Source of the DNA: Acidimicrobiia bacterium
GTDB lineage: Bacteria > Actinomycetota > Acidimicrobiia > Spongiisociales > ZC4RG35
Assembly (NCBI GenBank): GCA_009377735.1
Contig: WHTL01000148.1
Span: 1 to 9,435, forward strand
Length of the DNA: 9,435 nt
Direction of reading: 5' to 3'
Below, in pieces: positions 1-5,942 of the stretch. The notes below the pieces were generated by a model. It searched no databases, was not told where the DNA came from, and saw only the letters and a program-made list of their open reading frames with translations. The position numbers and the translations under genes are program-made. Every line of letters starts with the position of its first letter. The first letter of the stretch is position 1.

Positions 1-284
1 CGCAGACCGGCCATGTTGGCGTGATGCTGGCCGTAATTATGCAGCAGGTCGAGGGCGATCACCTTCGGTAGTGTGCGGGCCTTCTCGGCGATCACCTCCC
101 AGCTGCCATCGCTGCTTCCGTCGTTGACGAGGATAACCTCGTGCTCGAGTCCCGCTTCGGTGAACACCCGCACAACCTCGTCGACGGTGTCTCCGACGAG
201 CCGCTCGCTGTTGAAGACGGGGATGACGATCGAGTACCGGAACTCAAATCGGTCGGGAGGGGAGTCTCCCTGGGGCGACATCAT
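1..284 (-). CDS. GT2 glycosyltransferase, polyprenyl-phosphate sugar synthase type (partial, C-terminus off window)
   Basis: Only the first 94 residues are visible, because the gene runs off the left edge. It opens with a GT-A nucleotide-binding strand, YSIVIPVFN (17-25), followed by the VNDGSSDGS motif (53-61), whose D55 is expected to contact the nucleotide sugar. The stretch NYGQHHANMAGL (83-94) resembles the NxGQHxAxxAG signature of ArnC/GtrB/DPM-synthase-like GT2 enzymes, which transfer a sugar from a nucleotide donor to polyprenyl phosphate at the inner membrane face. The start is the first of two adjacent ATG codons, 14 bases after the stop of the upstream GT-C gene, so the two are probably co-transcribed. 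Only a weak AGG precedes the start. The family is well supported. The sugar, and whether C-terminal membrane segments follow, cannot be seen. A polymer-extending GT2 is less likely given the GQH motif. Confidence 0.88.
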   Translation of the reverse strand, partial: MMSPQGDSPPDRFEFRYSIVIPVFNSERLVGDTVDEVVRVFTEAGLEHEVILVNDGSSDGSWEVIAEKARTLPKVIALDLLHNYGQHHANMAGL

Positions 285-298
285 TGGCGCAGCCTAAC

Positions 299-1828
299 TC
301 ACGGAGCCGTAGCTCCTTGGAGTACCGTCCGGACGGCGGTCAGAGTCTCGGCGCCAACATCTTTGTGGAGGTACCAGACCCACCCGGTCGATTCTCCGAC
401 CATTCGGTAATCGTGCATGTGGCGGGTTATCCACCTCGAGTTGTCGGGCCTGTCGACGGCGATCACGGTCGGCTCGCGGCCGACGATGGACCGGGCATAG
501 CCGACTCGTCCTCCTGGCCATGTGTCGTCGAGGTAGGCGACCAGGCCATTGGCGTAGAGTTGGTAACGGTTGGAGTTCTGCTTCTGCGAGAGTACCAGGG
601 GCAGCGGGGCCTGCACCGAGAGGATCTGGGCGTCGTCGGGGAGTATCCGAACAACAGCGGCGACGTCCTCCCTCTGCTTGTCGAGCGTGGTGGTCCGAGT
701 GGTGACGGAGGAGACGAGGCCCATGGTGGTGGCCAGCAGAGCAAACGCCACGGCCGTCGCCGCCGCTGCCCGTTGTGAACGACGCCCGATCGCGGCAACC
801 ATGGCCCCGAAACCCAGTGCCGCAGCTGGGAGCAGTAGGAATGTGTCCGGAAAGCCGTCGAAGGAGTACAGTGTCCACAGGAGGCCGACTGCCTGGGTCA
901 CGCCCACCGCGATCAGCGCGGCCGAAGGTGGCTCTCGCCGCTGGTCCCGGTCGAACGCTGCCCGTACCGCGGCGACAAGCACCGCGACGGCGCCAATGGC
1001 AAACACCCAGATCGACCAGCCGAATGCCCGGGCCACTCCATGCCACACGACCGGCGGGGCGTCTAGCAGCGGGCGCGGGCGGGCATATTGGGCGTTCACC
1101 AGCACGAATGCGTCCAGGAACGTCCTGAGGTGGCCGATCGAAGCGAATGCCGCGACCGTGACAAGCAGCGGCACCACACCGCCGAGCACGAGTCTGCTTA
1201 GCGCGCGGATCTTTCCGGCCGGCACGCCGATCAAAACTGCGACCACTGCTCCGGCGAAGATCGCGGGGAACACCGGCTGCCAGGTCAGGGTTGCCAGGCT
1301 GATCAGCACGCCGGTGGTCGCCCAGCGCTGATGCACCACCGCTAGCAGGGCCGCGAGGAGCAGCATTACCATCGCCGTCTTCTCGGTTGGACCGTAGGTC
1401 GCGTAACGAGAGAAGGCGTTGAACGCCAACATGGCGCCCGCAGTCGCCACGCCCGCCCAGCGGGACCGGAACAAGTCGCGTCCGAGGACGTAAGCCAGCC
1501 CCACCGCGGCCACAGTCAGAAGTAGGAACACTACGCGAACACCGAAGACATCGTCTCCCCCGACCAGCCGGGCCGCTGCGACCCCGAGACCGGGGAGCAG
1601 GTGTGCCAGCGGGCCAGCCCTATTAAACAGCCCCACATAGGGCGGCACCCCGTCAGCTACCAGCTGCCCGGCGTACACGTAGAACGCCGAGTCGCGGCTG
1701 ATGCCTCCGGAGAAGCCACGCGGTAGGTAGATCGCTAGGGCAACCAGGCACACCATGGGGAGGAGGGGGTCGATCTTGAGTGGCAGAGCCCAGACCCGGC
1801 GGGTCATCGGCTTACTCGTTGTCGTCAC
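299..1828 (-). CDS. Multi-pass membrane glycosyltransferase, GT-C / GT39 (PMT, ArnT)-like
   Basis: This 509-residue protein has many hydrophobic segments (about 20-37, 98-116, 124-137, 150-166, 174-202, 212-230, 268-290, 301-320, 328-346, 354-373) and a soluble C-terminal part from about 380. The first extracytoplasmic loop reads SRDSAFYVYAGQ (44-55), then PPYVGLFNRAGPL (62-74). This matches the D-x-x-x-YxYAGQ...PYxxxFxxxGPL pattern of bacterial GT-C enzymes, where an acidic residue (here probably D46) is catalytic. Such enzymes use polyprenyl-phosphate sugars outside the cytoplasmic membrane. I chose the GTG at 1828 because AGGGAG lies 4 bases upstream. An in-frame ATG at 1924 would add 32 Arg-rich residues that look non-coding, and an ATG at 1807 is also possible. 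The GT2 gene follows after 14 bases and may supply the donor. The acceptor and sugar are unknown. Family-level call is good, exact start is uncertain. Confidence 0.8.
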   Translation of the reverse strand: MTTTSKPMTRRVWALPLKIDPLLPMVCLVALAIYLPRGFSGGISRDSAFYVYAGQLVADGVPPYVGLFNRAGPLAHLLPGLGVAAARLVGGDDVFGVRVVFLLLTVAAVGLAYVLGRDLFRSRWAGVATAGAMLAFNAFSRYATYGPTEKTAMVMLLLAALLAVVHQRWATTGVLISLATLTWQPVFPAIFAGAVVAVLIGVPAGKIRALSRLVLGGVVPLLVTVAAFASIGHLRTFLDAFVLVNAQYARPRPLLDAPPVVWHGVARAFGWSIWVFAIGAVAVLVAAVRAAFDRDQRREPPSAALIAVGVTQAVGLLWTLYSFDGFPDTFLLLPAAALGFGAMVAAIGRRSQRAAAATAVAFALLATTMGLVSSVTTRTTTLDKQREDVAAVVRILPDDAQILSVQAPLPLVLSQKQNSNRYQLYANGLVAYLDDTWPGGRVGYARSIVGREPTVIAVDRPDNSRWITRHMHDYRMVGESTGWVWYLHKDVGAETLTAVRTVLQGATAP

Positions 1829-1832
1829 ACTT

Positions 1833-1838
1833 CTCCCT
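1833..1838 (-). promoter_or_regulatory. Ribosome binding site deciding the GT-C start
   Basis: On the minus strand AGGGAG lies 4 bases before a GTG at 1828. The spacing is slightly short, but the site is the best purine-rich match near any of the candidate starts (1924, 1828, 1807), and it is why the GTG is preferred. Confidence 0.45.
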
Positions 1839-1941
1839 GCAGATCGACCCCATCGCTGCATAACAGCCGGAACTTGGACACCGCCAGATCGGTGGGGCCG
1901 CCATTGATACCGACGCCTGATCATGCTGGCCCTCGGGCTGC

Positions 1942-1961
1942 CAGGCGACGGTAGTCGCCTG
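1942..1961. other. Perfect 8-bp hairpin in the divergent intergenic region
   Basis: The arms CAGGCGAC (1942-1949) and GTCGCCTG (1954-1961) are exact reverse complements around a 4-base loop, GGTA. The hairpin sits between the divergent GT-C gene (start 1828) and rmlB (start 2098), where a terminator for either operon is not expected. Neither strand has a T-tract after it. It could be a regulator binding site, a 5' leader structure for one operon, or chance. Function is not inferred. Confidence 0.45.
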
Positions 1962-2056
1962 CCTGTTCGGGGGCAACTGGCTGAACACCATGGTCACTGA
2001 CGGCCATCGCCTCGGATCGGACTCGCAAAATCCACAGCGCATGTGACAGAGAGCTA

Positions 2057-2079
2057 ACCGTCGGATACCGTTCTAGGGT
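2057..2079 (+). promoter_or_regulatory. Possible promoter or operator upstream of rmlB
   Basis: TAGGGT at 2074-2079 resembles actinobacterial -10 hexamers (TAnnnT) and lies 18 bases before the rmlB start, which would leave a very short leader. No convincing -35 box is seen 16-18 bases upstream. Just before it, ACCGT occurs twice (2057-2061 and 2067-2071), 10 bases apart. With their flanks, AACCGT and ACCGTT also form an imperfect inverted repeat. The call is tentative and rests on pattern only. Confidence 0.22.
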
Positions 2080-2086
2080 CCTCTAC

Positions 2087-2091
2087 AGGAG
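2087..2091 (+). promoter_or_regulatory. Ribosome binding site of rmlB
   Basis: AGGAG is followed after 6 bases by the GTG at 2098. The spacing is optimal and fixes the rmlB start at a GTG codon directly ahead of the SRTYLVTGGAGFIG N-terminus. Confidence 0.8.
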
Positions 2092-2097
2092 TGTTCC

Positions 2098-3069
2098 GTG
2101 TCCCGAACATACTTGGTCACCGGGGGAGCCGGGTTCATCGGCTCCAACTTCATCCGGTACCTTTTCGATCATGAGGGCGATGCCGAGGTGCGGAACTTCG
2201 ACAGCCTCGCCTACGCCGGTGTAAAGGCGACGGTCGAGGAACTAGACACCAACCCGAACCACACCTTCATCCACGCCGATATCAACGACCCGGCCGCGGT
2301 AGATGAGGCCATGGACGCGGTCGACGTGGTGGTCCACTTTGCTGCCGAGAGTCATGTCGATCGCTCCATAAGTGGCCCGTCGGTATTCCTCCAGACCAAT
2401 GTGGTGGGTACCGGCAACCTGCTCGACTCCGCCCGACGTCACGATGTGACCTGTTTCGTTCATGTCTCCACCGACGAGGTCTACGGATCCGTTGCCGAGG
2501 GCTTCGCCACCGAAGAGTGGAAACTGGACCCGTCGTCTCCATACTCGTCGTCCAAGGCAGGATCCGACCTGCTGGCGCTGTCCTACCACGTCACCTTCGG
2601 TTTTCCTGTCGTGGTGACCCGTTGCACCAACAACTACGGGCCCTATCAGTTCCCCGAGAAGGTGATCCCACTCTTCGTCACCAACCTGCTTGCCGGTGAG
2701 AAGGTCCCACTCTACGGGGAGGGTCAGAACGAGAGGGATTGGCTGTATGTGGAGGACCATTGCTCGGCCATTCATCTCCTCGTCGACGAGGGTGGAGCAG
2801 GTGAGATATACAACATCGGAGCCGATGCGCAGGTGAAGAACATAGATCTCACCCGCCGCATTCTCGAGGCTCTCGGCAAGGACGACTCGTTCATCGAGCG
2901 GGTACCGGACCGACTCGGCCACGACCTCCGCTATGCAGTTGACTCATCAAAGATCCGCTCGATGGGGTGGGAACCCGGCCATACTCTCGACGATCGTCTC
3001 GCAGAGACCGTCGACTGGTATCGGCAACGCTCCGATTGGTGGCAGCCCTTGACCCTGGCCGCAAAGTGA
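2098..3069 (+). CDS. rmlB: dTDP-glucose 4,6-dehydratase
   Basis: This enzyme converts dTDP-D-glucose to dTDP-4-keto-6-deoxy-D-glucose in the cytoplasm with bound NAD+. The 323-residue length fits the family (about 320-355). Visible marks are the Rossmann motif TGGAGFIGSN (8-17), AAESHVDRSI (82-91), the catalytic STDEVYG (124-130; T125, D126, E127) and Y149-x3-K153 in SPYSSSKAGSD. RmlB-type signatures are TRCTNNYGPYQFPEKVIP (174-191), RDWLYVEDH (213-221) and DRLGHDLRYAVD (271-282). The TDE triad separates it from UDP-glucose epimerases. It starts with GTG behind a good AGGAG and heads a plus-strand operon. Its stop overlaps the start of rmlA (GTGA), so the two are translationally coupled. All key residues are present. 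Antisense open frames inside it are shadows. Confidence 0.96.
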   Translation: MSRTYLVTGGAGFIGSNFIRYLFDHEGDAEVRNFDSLAYAGVKATVEELDTNPNHTFIHADINDPAAVDEAMDAVDVVVHFAAESHVDRSISGPSVFLQTNVVGTGNLLDSARRHDVTCFVHVSTDEVYGSVAEGFATEEWKLDPSSPYSSSKAGSDLLALSYHVTFGFPVVVTRCTNNYGPYQFPEKVIPLFVTNLLAGEKVPLYGEGQNERDWLYVEDHCSAIHLLVDEGGAGEIYNIGADAQVKNIDLTRRILEALGKDDSFIERVPDRLGHDLRYAVDSSKIRSMGWEPGHTLDDRLAETVDWYRQRSDWWQPLTLAAK

Positions 3070-4124
3070 AGGGGGTGGTTCTCTCGGGTGGGACTGGAAG
3101 TCGTCTCCGCCCCATTACGTTCTCCATGGCCAAGCAACTGGTGCCCGTGGCGAACCGCCCGATCCTCAACTATGGCCTCCAGGACATGGCGGACGCCGGG
3201 ATCACCGAGGTTGCCATCATCATCTCACCCGAGACAGGTGGAGAGATCCGCAAGACGGTAGGTGACGGCTCCCAACTGGGTCTCGAGAAGGTCGAGTACA
3301 TCGTCCAGGATGCCCCGAAGGGTCTGGCCCATGCCCTTGGTTGTGCCCTTCCCTGGGCGGATGGTGACGACGTGCTCATGTATCTGGGTGACAACCTGAT
3401 CAAACAGGGTGTAGCCGATGTCGTCGACGATTTCACCACCCACGAACCCAACTGTCAGATTCTCCTCACGCCCGTTGACAACCCGTCCGATTTCGGTGTC
3501 GCCCAATTAGATGACGGCCAAGTGGTTCAACTCATCGAGAAGCCCAGTGACCCACCGTCCAATCTGGCTCTGGTAGGGGTGTATCTTTTCGACTCCTCGA
3601 TTACCGAGGCGGTTGCCTCGATCCGACCGTCGGCACGGGGTGAGCTGGAGATAACAGATGCCATCCAATGGTTGGTTGACAACGGAAAGGAGGTCCGACC
3701 CAGCATCGTGAACGGCTGGTGGAAGGACACGGGGAAGAAGGAGGATCTCCTCGACGCCAATCAGCTCATCTTGGCCGATATGGAGAACGAGATCGACGGT
3801 GAGCTGATCGACACGGTGGTGAGGGGCAACATCCGTGTGGAGAAGGGGGCACGCCTCGTCGATTGCCAGGTCACCGGGCCGGCGGTAGTGGGAGCCGGAA
3901 CCCAGATGGCAAGGACCACGATCGGTCCAAACACCGCCATCGGCAACGAGTGTCGGATCGCCGACGCCAGCATCGAGGGATCCATCATCATGGACGGAGC
4001 CGAGGTTCGGGGTTGGAAACTGCACAACTCCCTCCTTGGGCACGAAGTGAAGGTGAAGGGCGCACCCCCACCCGGTTTCGTCGAGATGACGTTGGGGGAA
4101 AGATCGGAAGTCGACGGCGAGTGA
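3066..4124 (+). CDS. rmlA: Glucose-1-phosphate thymidylyltransferase, long form
   Basis: This enzyme makes dTDP-glucose from dTTP and glucose-1-phosphate, the step before RmlB. From the GTG at 3066 the protein is 352 residues. It has the nucleotidyltransferase signature LSGGTGSRLRP (6-16) with K23 in MAKQLVP, GLAHA (86-90), YLGDN (107-111, D109 expected to bind metal), EKP (158-160), GELEITDAI (192-200) and GWWKDTGKKEDLL (217-229). A C-terminal left-handed beta-helix of hexapeptide-like repeats covers about 245-325. The length and tail match the long-form (StrD-like) branch, found in both antibiotic-sugar and envelope-sugar pathways, not the roughly 290-residue short form. The start codon overlaps the rmlB stop as GTGA and has no Shine-Dalgarno of its own, which suggests coupled translation. 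An in-frame ATG at 2967 lies inside rmlB and is rejected, because the family N-terminus (MKGVVLSGG) begins at 3066. Confidence 0.94.
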   Translation: MKGVVLSGGTGSRLRPITFSMAKQLVPVANRPILNYGLQDMADAGITEVAIIISPETGGEIRKTVGDGSQLGLEKVEYIVQDAPKGLAHALGCALPWADGDDVLMYLGDNLIKQGVADVVDDFTTHEPNCQILLTPVDNPSDFGVAQLDDGQVVQLIEKPSDPPSNLALVGVYLFDSSITEAVASIRPSARGELEITDAIQWLVDNGKEVRPSIVNGWWKDTGKKEDLLDANQLILADMENEIDGELIDTVVRGNIRVEKGARLVDCQVTGPAVVGAGTQMARTTIGPNTAIGNECRIADASIEGSIIMDGAEVRGWKLHNSLLGHEVKVKGAPPPGFVEMTLGERSEVDGE

Positions 4125-4125
4125 G

Positions 4126-4905
4126 ATGGATAAGAAGTCCCTCGCCGGGCGGCGTGATGGCAGTAGCCTCGTCGCTGTGAGCGAGTCAGCCGATCTCAAT
4201 CCGAAGACCTTAAAGCCAGGTGACCCTCGGCATTACACGTCCTATGTTGGACCTCCAACTCAGTTCGATTTCATGGGTGCCACACAATTCAGCCTCCTGT
4301 TTGCGCTCGGCCTCCGCGCCCGACATCGCGTGTTGGACTTCGGTTGTGGGTCACTGCGAGCGGGTCGCCTGCTCATTCCATATCTGGAGCGGGGGAATTA
4401 CTTCGGTGTCGAACCCAACCAATGGCTCCTCGATGAAGCCATCACAAATGAGGTCGGCCGGGATCTGATTGCGATAAAGGAACCCACCTTCGACAACAAC
4501 GATCAGTTCAGGGCGGACTGTTTTGGTGTCCTATTCGATTTCATCGTTGCTCAGTCCATTTTTTCTCACACCGGGCCAGACGCAGTTGTCGACACCCTCA
4601 GAAGTTTCAGGAGTACGTTGGAGTCCGACGGACTGATAGTGGCAACGTTCGTTGAGGGGGATGAGGACTACGATCGCGGTGCCCGTTGGGAATATCCCGA
4701 ATCGATCACATACACCCCACCGACGATCAACAAGTTCGCGACGGATGCCGATCTGGCCATTGTTCGTACGCCATGGTTCCACCCGCGCCAAACCTGGTAT
4801 CTCATGGCGAAGTATCCGGCGAGACTACCCACAGACCATGTGCTTCGCCTCCTGCATGGTGCGGTGCTGTTCGATCCCGACTTTTCCGCCAGCATTCCAA
4901 CGTGA
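4126..4905 (+). CDS. Class I SAM-dependent methyltransferase, substrate unknown
   Basis: This 259-residue soluble protein has the Rossmann-like SAM-binding motif I, VLDFGCGSLRAGR (69-81), and the acidic end of strand beta-2, YFGVEPN (92-98, E96), which would bind the SAM ribose. A motif IV-like strand follows, FDFIVAQSIFSHTGPDAV (137-154), in which the usual Asp is replaced by the AQS context. A hydrophobic strand, GLIVATFVEG (169-178), precedes the substrate-binding half. The first 40 residues are polar and may be disordered. The ATG lies one base after the rmlA stop, so it is a clear operon member. A GTG at 4177 is a possible shorter start. Context suggests O-methylation of a sugar in the glycan or its nucleotide-sugar precursor, but this is inference. 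Other small-molecule acceptors cannot be excluded. Some sampled lines of this gene drop to about 47-50% GC. Confidence 0.82.
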   Translation: MDKKSLAGRRDGSSLVAVSESADLNPKTLKPGDPRHYTSYVGPPTQFDFMGATQFSLLFALGLRARHRVLDFGCGSLRAGRLLIPYLERGNYFGVEPNQWLLDEAITNEVGRDLIAIKEPTFDNNDQFRADCFGVLFDFIVAQSIFSHTGPDAVVDTLRSFRSTLESDGLIVATFVEGDEDYDRGARWEYPESITYTPPTINKFATDADLAIVRTPWFHPRQTWYLMAKYPARLPTDHVLRLLHGAVLFDPDFSASIPT

Positions 4906-4976
4906 TGCCGAGAGTTATGGGTCGCCTCGTTTTGGAGATTCACTGCAGATGGGATCTCCTCTGTTTGGGTGCTCTC

Positions 4977-4981
4977 GGGAG
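4977..4981 (+). promoter_or_regulatory. Ribosome binding site deciding the SDR start
   Basis: GGGAG lies 9 bases before the ATG at 4991. The frame stays open upstream to 4652, inside the methyltransferase gene. This site and the MIGVYGADGFIG N-terminus that follows it choose the internal ATG. Confidence 0.5.
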
Positions 4982-4990
4982 TCGGACAGA

Positions 4991-5902
4991 ATGATCGGGG
5001 TCTATGGCGCCGATGGGTTCATCGGTCGTCATGTGATTCGCAGACTGGCCGACGGCGCCGAGCCGGTGCGGGCGGTGTCGCGCACGTTCGATTCCGAATT
5101 AACCCGCTCCCTCCAGGAGAAGATCGACTTTGCCGAGATCGATCTCCGTGAACCACTCGCAGTTGCTTCCTCGCTTCAGGACGTGGGGACGGTAGTTCAG
5201 CTCATCTCGACCTCGAGCCCCGGGCTGAGAAACGAGCATGTGATCGCAGATATCGAGGAGAACGTCATACCCCAGGTCGAGTTCCTTCAGGCGTGCGTGC
5301 AGGCAGGTGTGAAGAGGATCGTCTTTCTGTCATCGGGTGGGACAGTTTACGGACCCGATGCACCCGTCCCGACACCAGAGACGAGTCCAACCGATCCAAT
5401 CAACTCCCACGGTCTGACGAAGCTCATCGTGGAGAAATACATCCAGATGTATGGGAGGATCAACGATCTCGAATATGTAATCCTCCGGGTGGCGAATGCC
5501 TTCGGGCCAGGCCAATCATTCAGTAAGGGTCAAGGTTTGATCCCCGCAATTCTGAGTCGATGTCGGCGGGGATTGCCAGTCCGTGTCTTTGGTGACGGTG
5601 AAGCGAAACGGGACTACATCTATATCGACGATGTGGTCGATGCCATCGAGGCAGCAATCCATTTGCCTGGTTCGCCCCGCGAGATACTCAATGTCGGAAG
5701 TGGCGAGGTTCGTTCAGTGCTGGAAGTGATCGAGGCAATTGAGACTGCGATTGGGAGACCGATCGAGCGGGAATCCATAGACGCACGATCGACCGATGTC
5801 GAGATCGCGGGACTCGACATCAGCGAGGCGAAGAGGGTCCTGGGGTGGTCACCGAAGCTCGGCTTCGAGGAAGGTCTCCGACGGATCGTGAATGACGAAT
5901 AG
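4991..5902 (+). CDS. NAD-dependent epimerase/dehydratase-like protein (extended SDR) with His at the YxxxK position
   Basis: This 303-residue extended short-chain dehydrogenase/reductase is probably a nucleotide-sugar 4-epimerase or ketoreductase. The NAD-binding motif GADGFIG (6-12) begins almost at the N-terminus. The region FLSSGGTVYG (112-121) holds the catalytic Ser/Thr loop, and GDGEAKRDYIYIDDVV (201-216) and LNVGSGEVRSV (233-243) match the GalE/WbnF-like substrate-binding half. The C-terminus reads KRVLGWSPKLGFEEGLRRIV (281-300). The expected catalytic YxxxK is HGLTK (H140, K144). The codon at 5408-5410 is CAC, one transition from TAC, so the usual proton-donor tyrosine is missing. The gene follows the methyltransferase after 85 bases with its own GGGAG, and is the last intact plus-strand gene. 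Activity on dTDP-4-keto-6-deoxyglucose is plausible by context only. The fold is certain; the reaction is not. Confidence 0.85.
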   Translation: MIGVYGADGFIGRHVIRRLADGAEPVRAVSRTFDSELTRSLQEKIDFAEIDLREPLAVASSLQDVGTVVQLISTSSPGLRNEHVIADIEENVIPQVEFLQACVQAGVKRIVFLSSGGTVYGPDAPVPTPETSPTDPINSHGLTKLIVEKYIQMYGRINDLEYVILRVANAFGPGQSFSKGQGLIPAILSRCRRGLPVRVFGDGEAKRDYIYIDDVVDAIEAAIHLPGSPREILNVGSGEVRSVLEVIEAIETAIGRPIERESIDARSTDVEIAGLDISEAKRVLGWSPKLGFEEGLRRIVNDE

Positions 5903-5907
5903 ATACC

Positions 5908-5923
5908 GGAGGACACGTCCGTG
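5908..5923 (+). promoter_or_regulatory. Orphan ribosome binding site and GTG start with no gene behind it
   Basis: GGAGG (5908-5912) is followed after 8 bases by GTG (5921-5923), 18 bases past the SDR stop. This is the spacing and strength expected for the next gene of the plus-strand operon. The frame runs only about 28 codons, to a TAG just past 6000, through the antisense of the 3' end of the sulfotransferase gene. It does not look like a real protein. It may be the remnant of a lost gene start, or chance. Confidence 0.4.
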
Positions 5924-5942
5924 AGTAGGCATTGTTACCCAG

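Noticed and set aside
284..1331. Long plus-strand frames of 164 and 253 codons across the GT-C gene
   Set aside because: These are antisense shadows of GC-rich coding sequence. Their composition is low-complexity (Ser/Ala/Thr/Arg), while the opposite strand encodes a clear membrane protein.
1829..1924. N-terminal extension of the GT-C gene to the ATG at 1924
   Set aside because: The added 32 residues are Arg-rich and unlike a membrane-protein N-terminus, and the GTG at 1828 has a purine-rich site just upstream. It is not fully excluded.
1812..2042. Minus-strand 76-codon open frame in the divergent intergenic region
   Set aside because: It overlaps the GT-C gene start in another frame, is rich in Cys, Arg and Pro with no recognisable motif, and its start has no ribosome binding site.
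2242..2922. Minus-strand 226-codon frame opposite rmlB
   Set aside because: It is a shadow of a strongly conserved gene and shows no motifs or ribosome binding site.
2967..3065. Upstream extension of rmlA to an ATG inside rmlB
   Set aside because: It would overlap rmlB by about 100 bases. The conserved family N-terminus starts exactly at the GTG at 3066, which overlaps the rmlB stop.
3507..4199. Minus-strand 230-codon frame opposite rmlA
   Set aside because: It is antisense to the well-supported long-form RmlA and has no recognisable domain.
4934..4959. Inverted repeat GGAGAT/ATCTCC with a 14-base loop between the methyltransferase and SDR genes
   Set aside because: A 6-bp stem with a long loop is easily found by chance, and no T-tract follows. 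I do not call a terminator.
4652..4990. Upstream extension of the SDR frame into the methyltransferase gene
   Set aside because: The extension is Arg/Ser-rich shadow sequence. The NAD-binding motif begins five residues after the ATG at 4991, as expected for an extended SDR.
5906..5923. Possible terminator hairpin between the convergent SDR and sulfotransferase genes
   Set aside because: Only a 4-bp stem (GGAC/GTCC with a 2-base loop, or CGGA/TCCG with 7) can be drawn and there is no T-tract.
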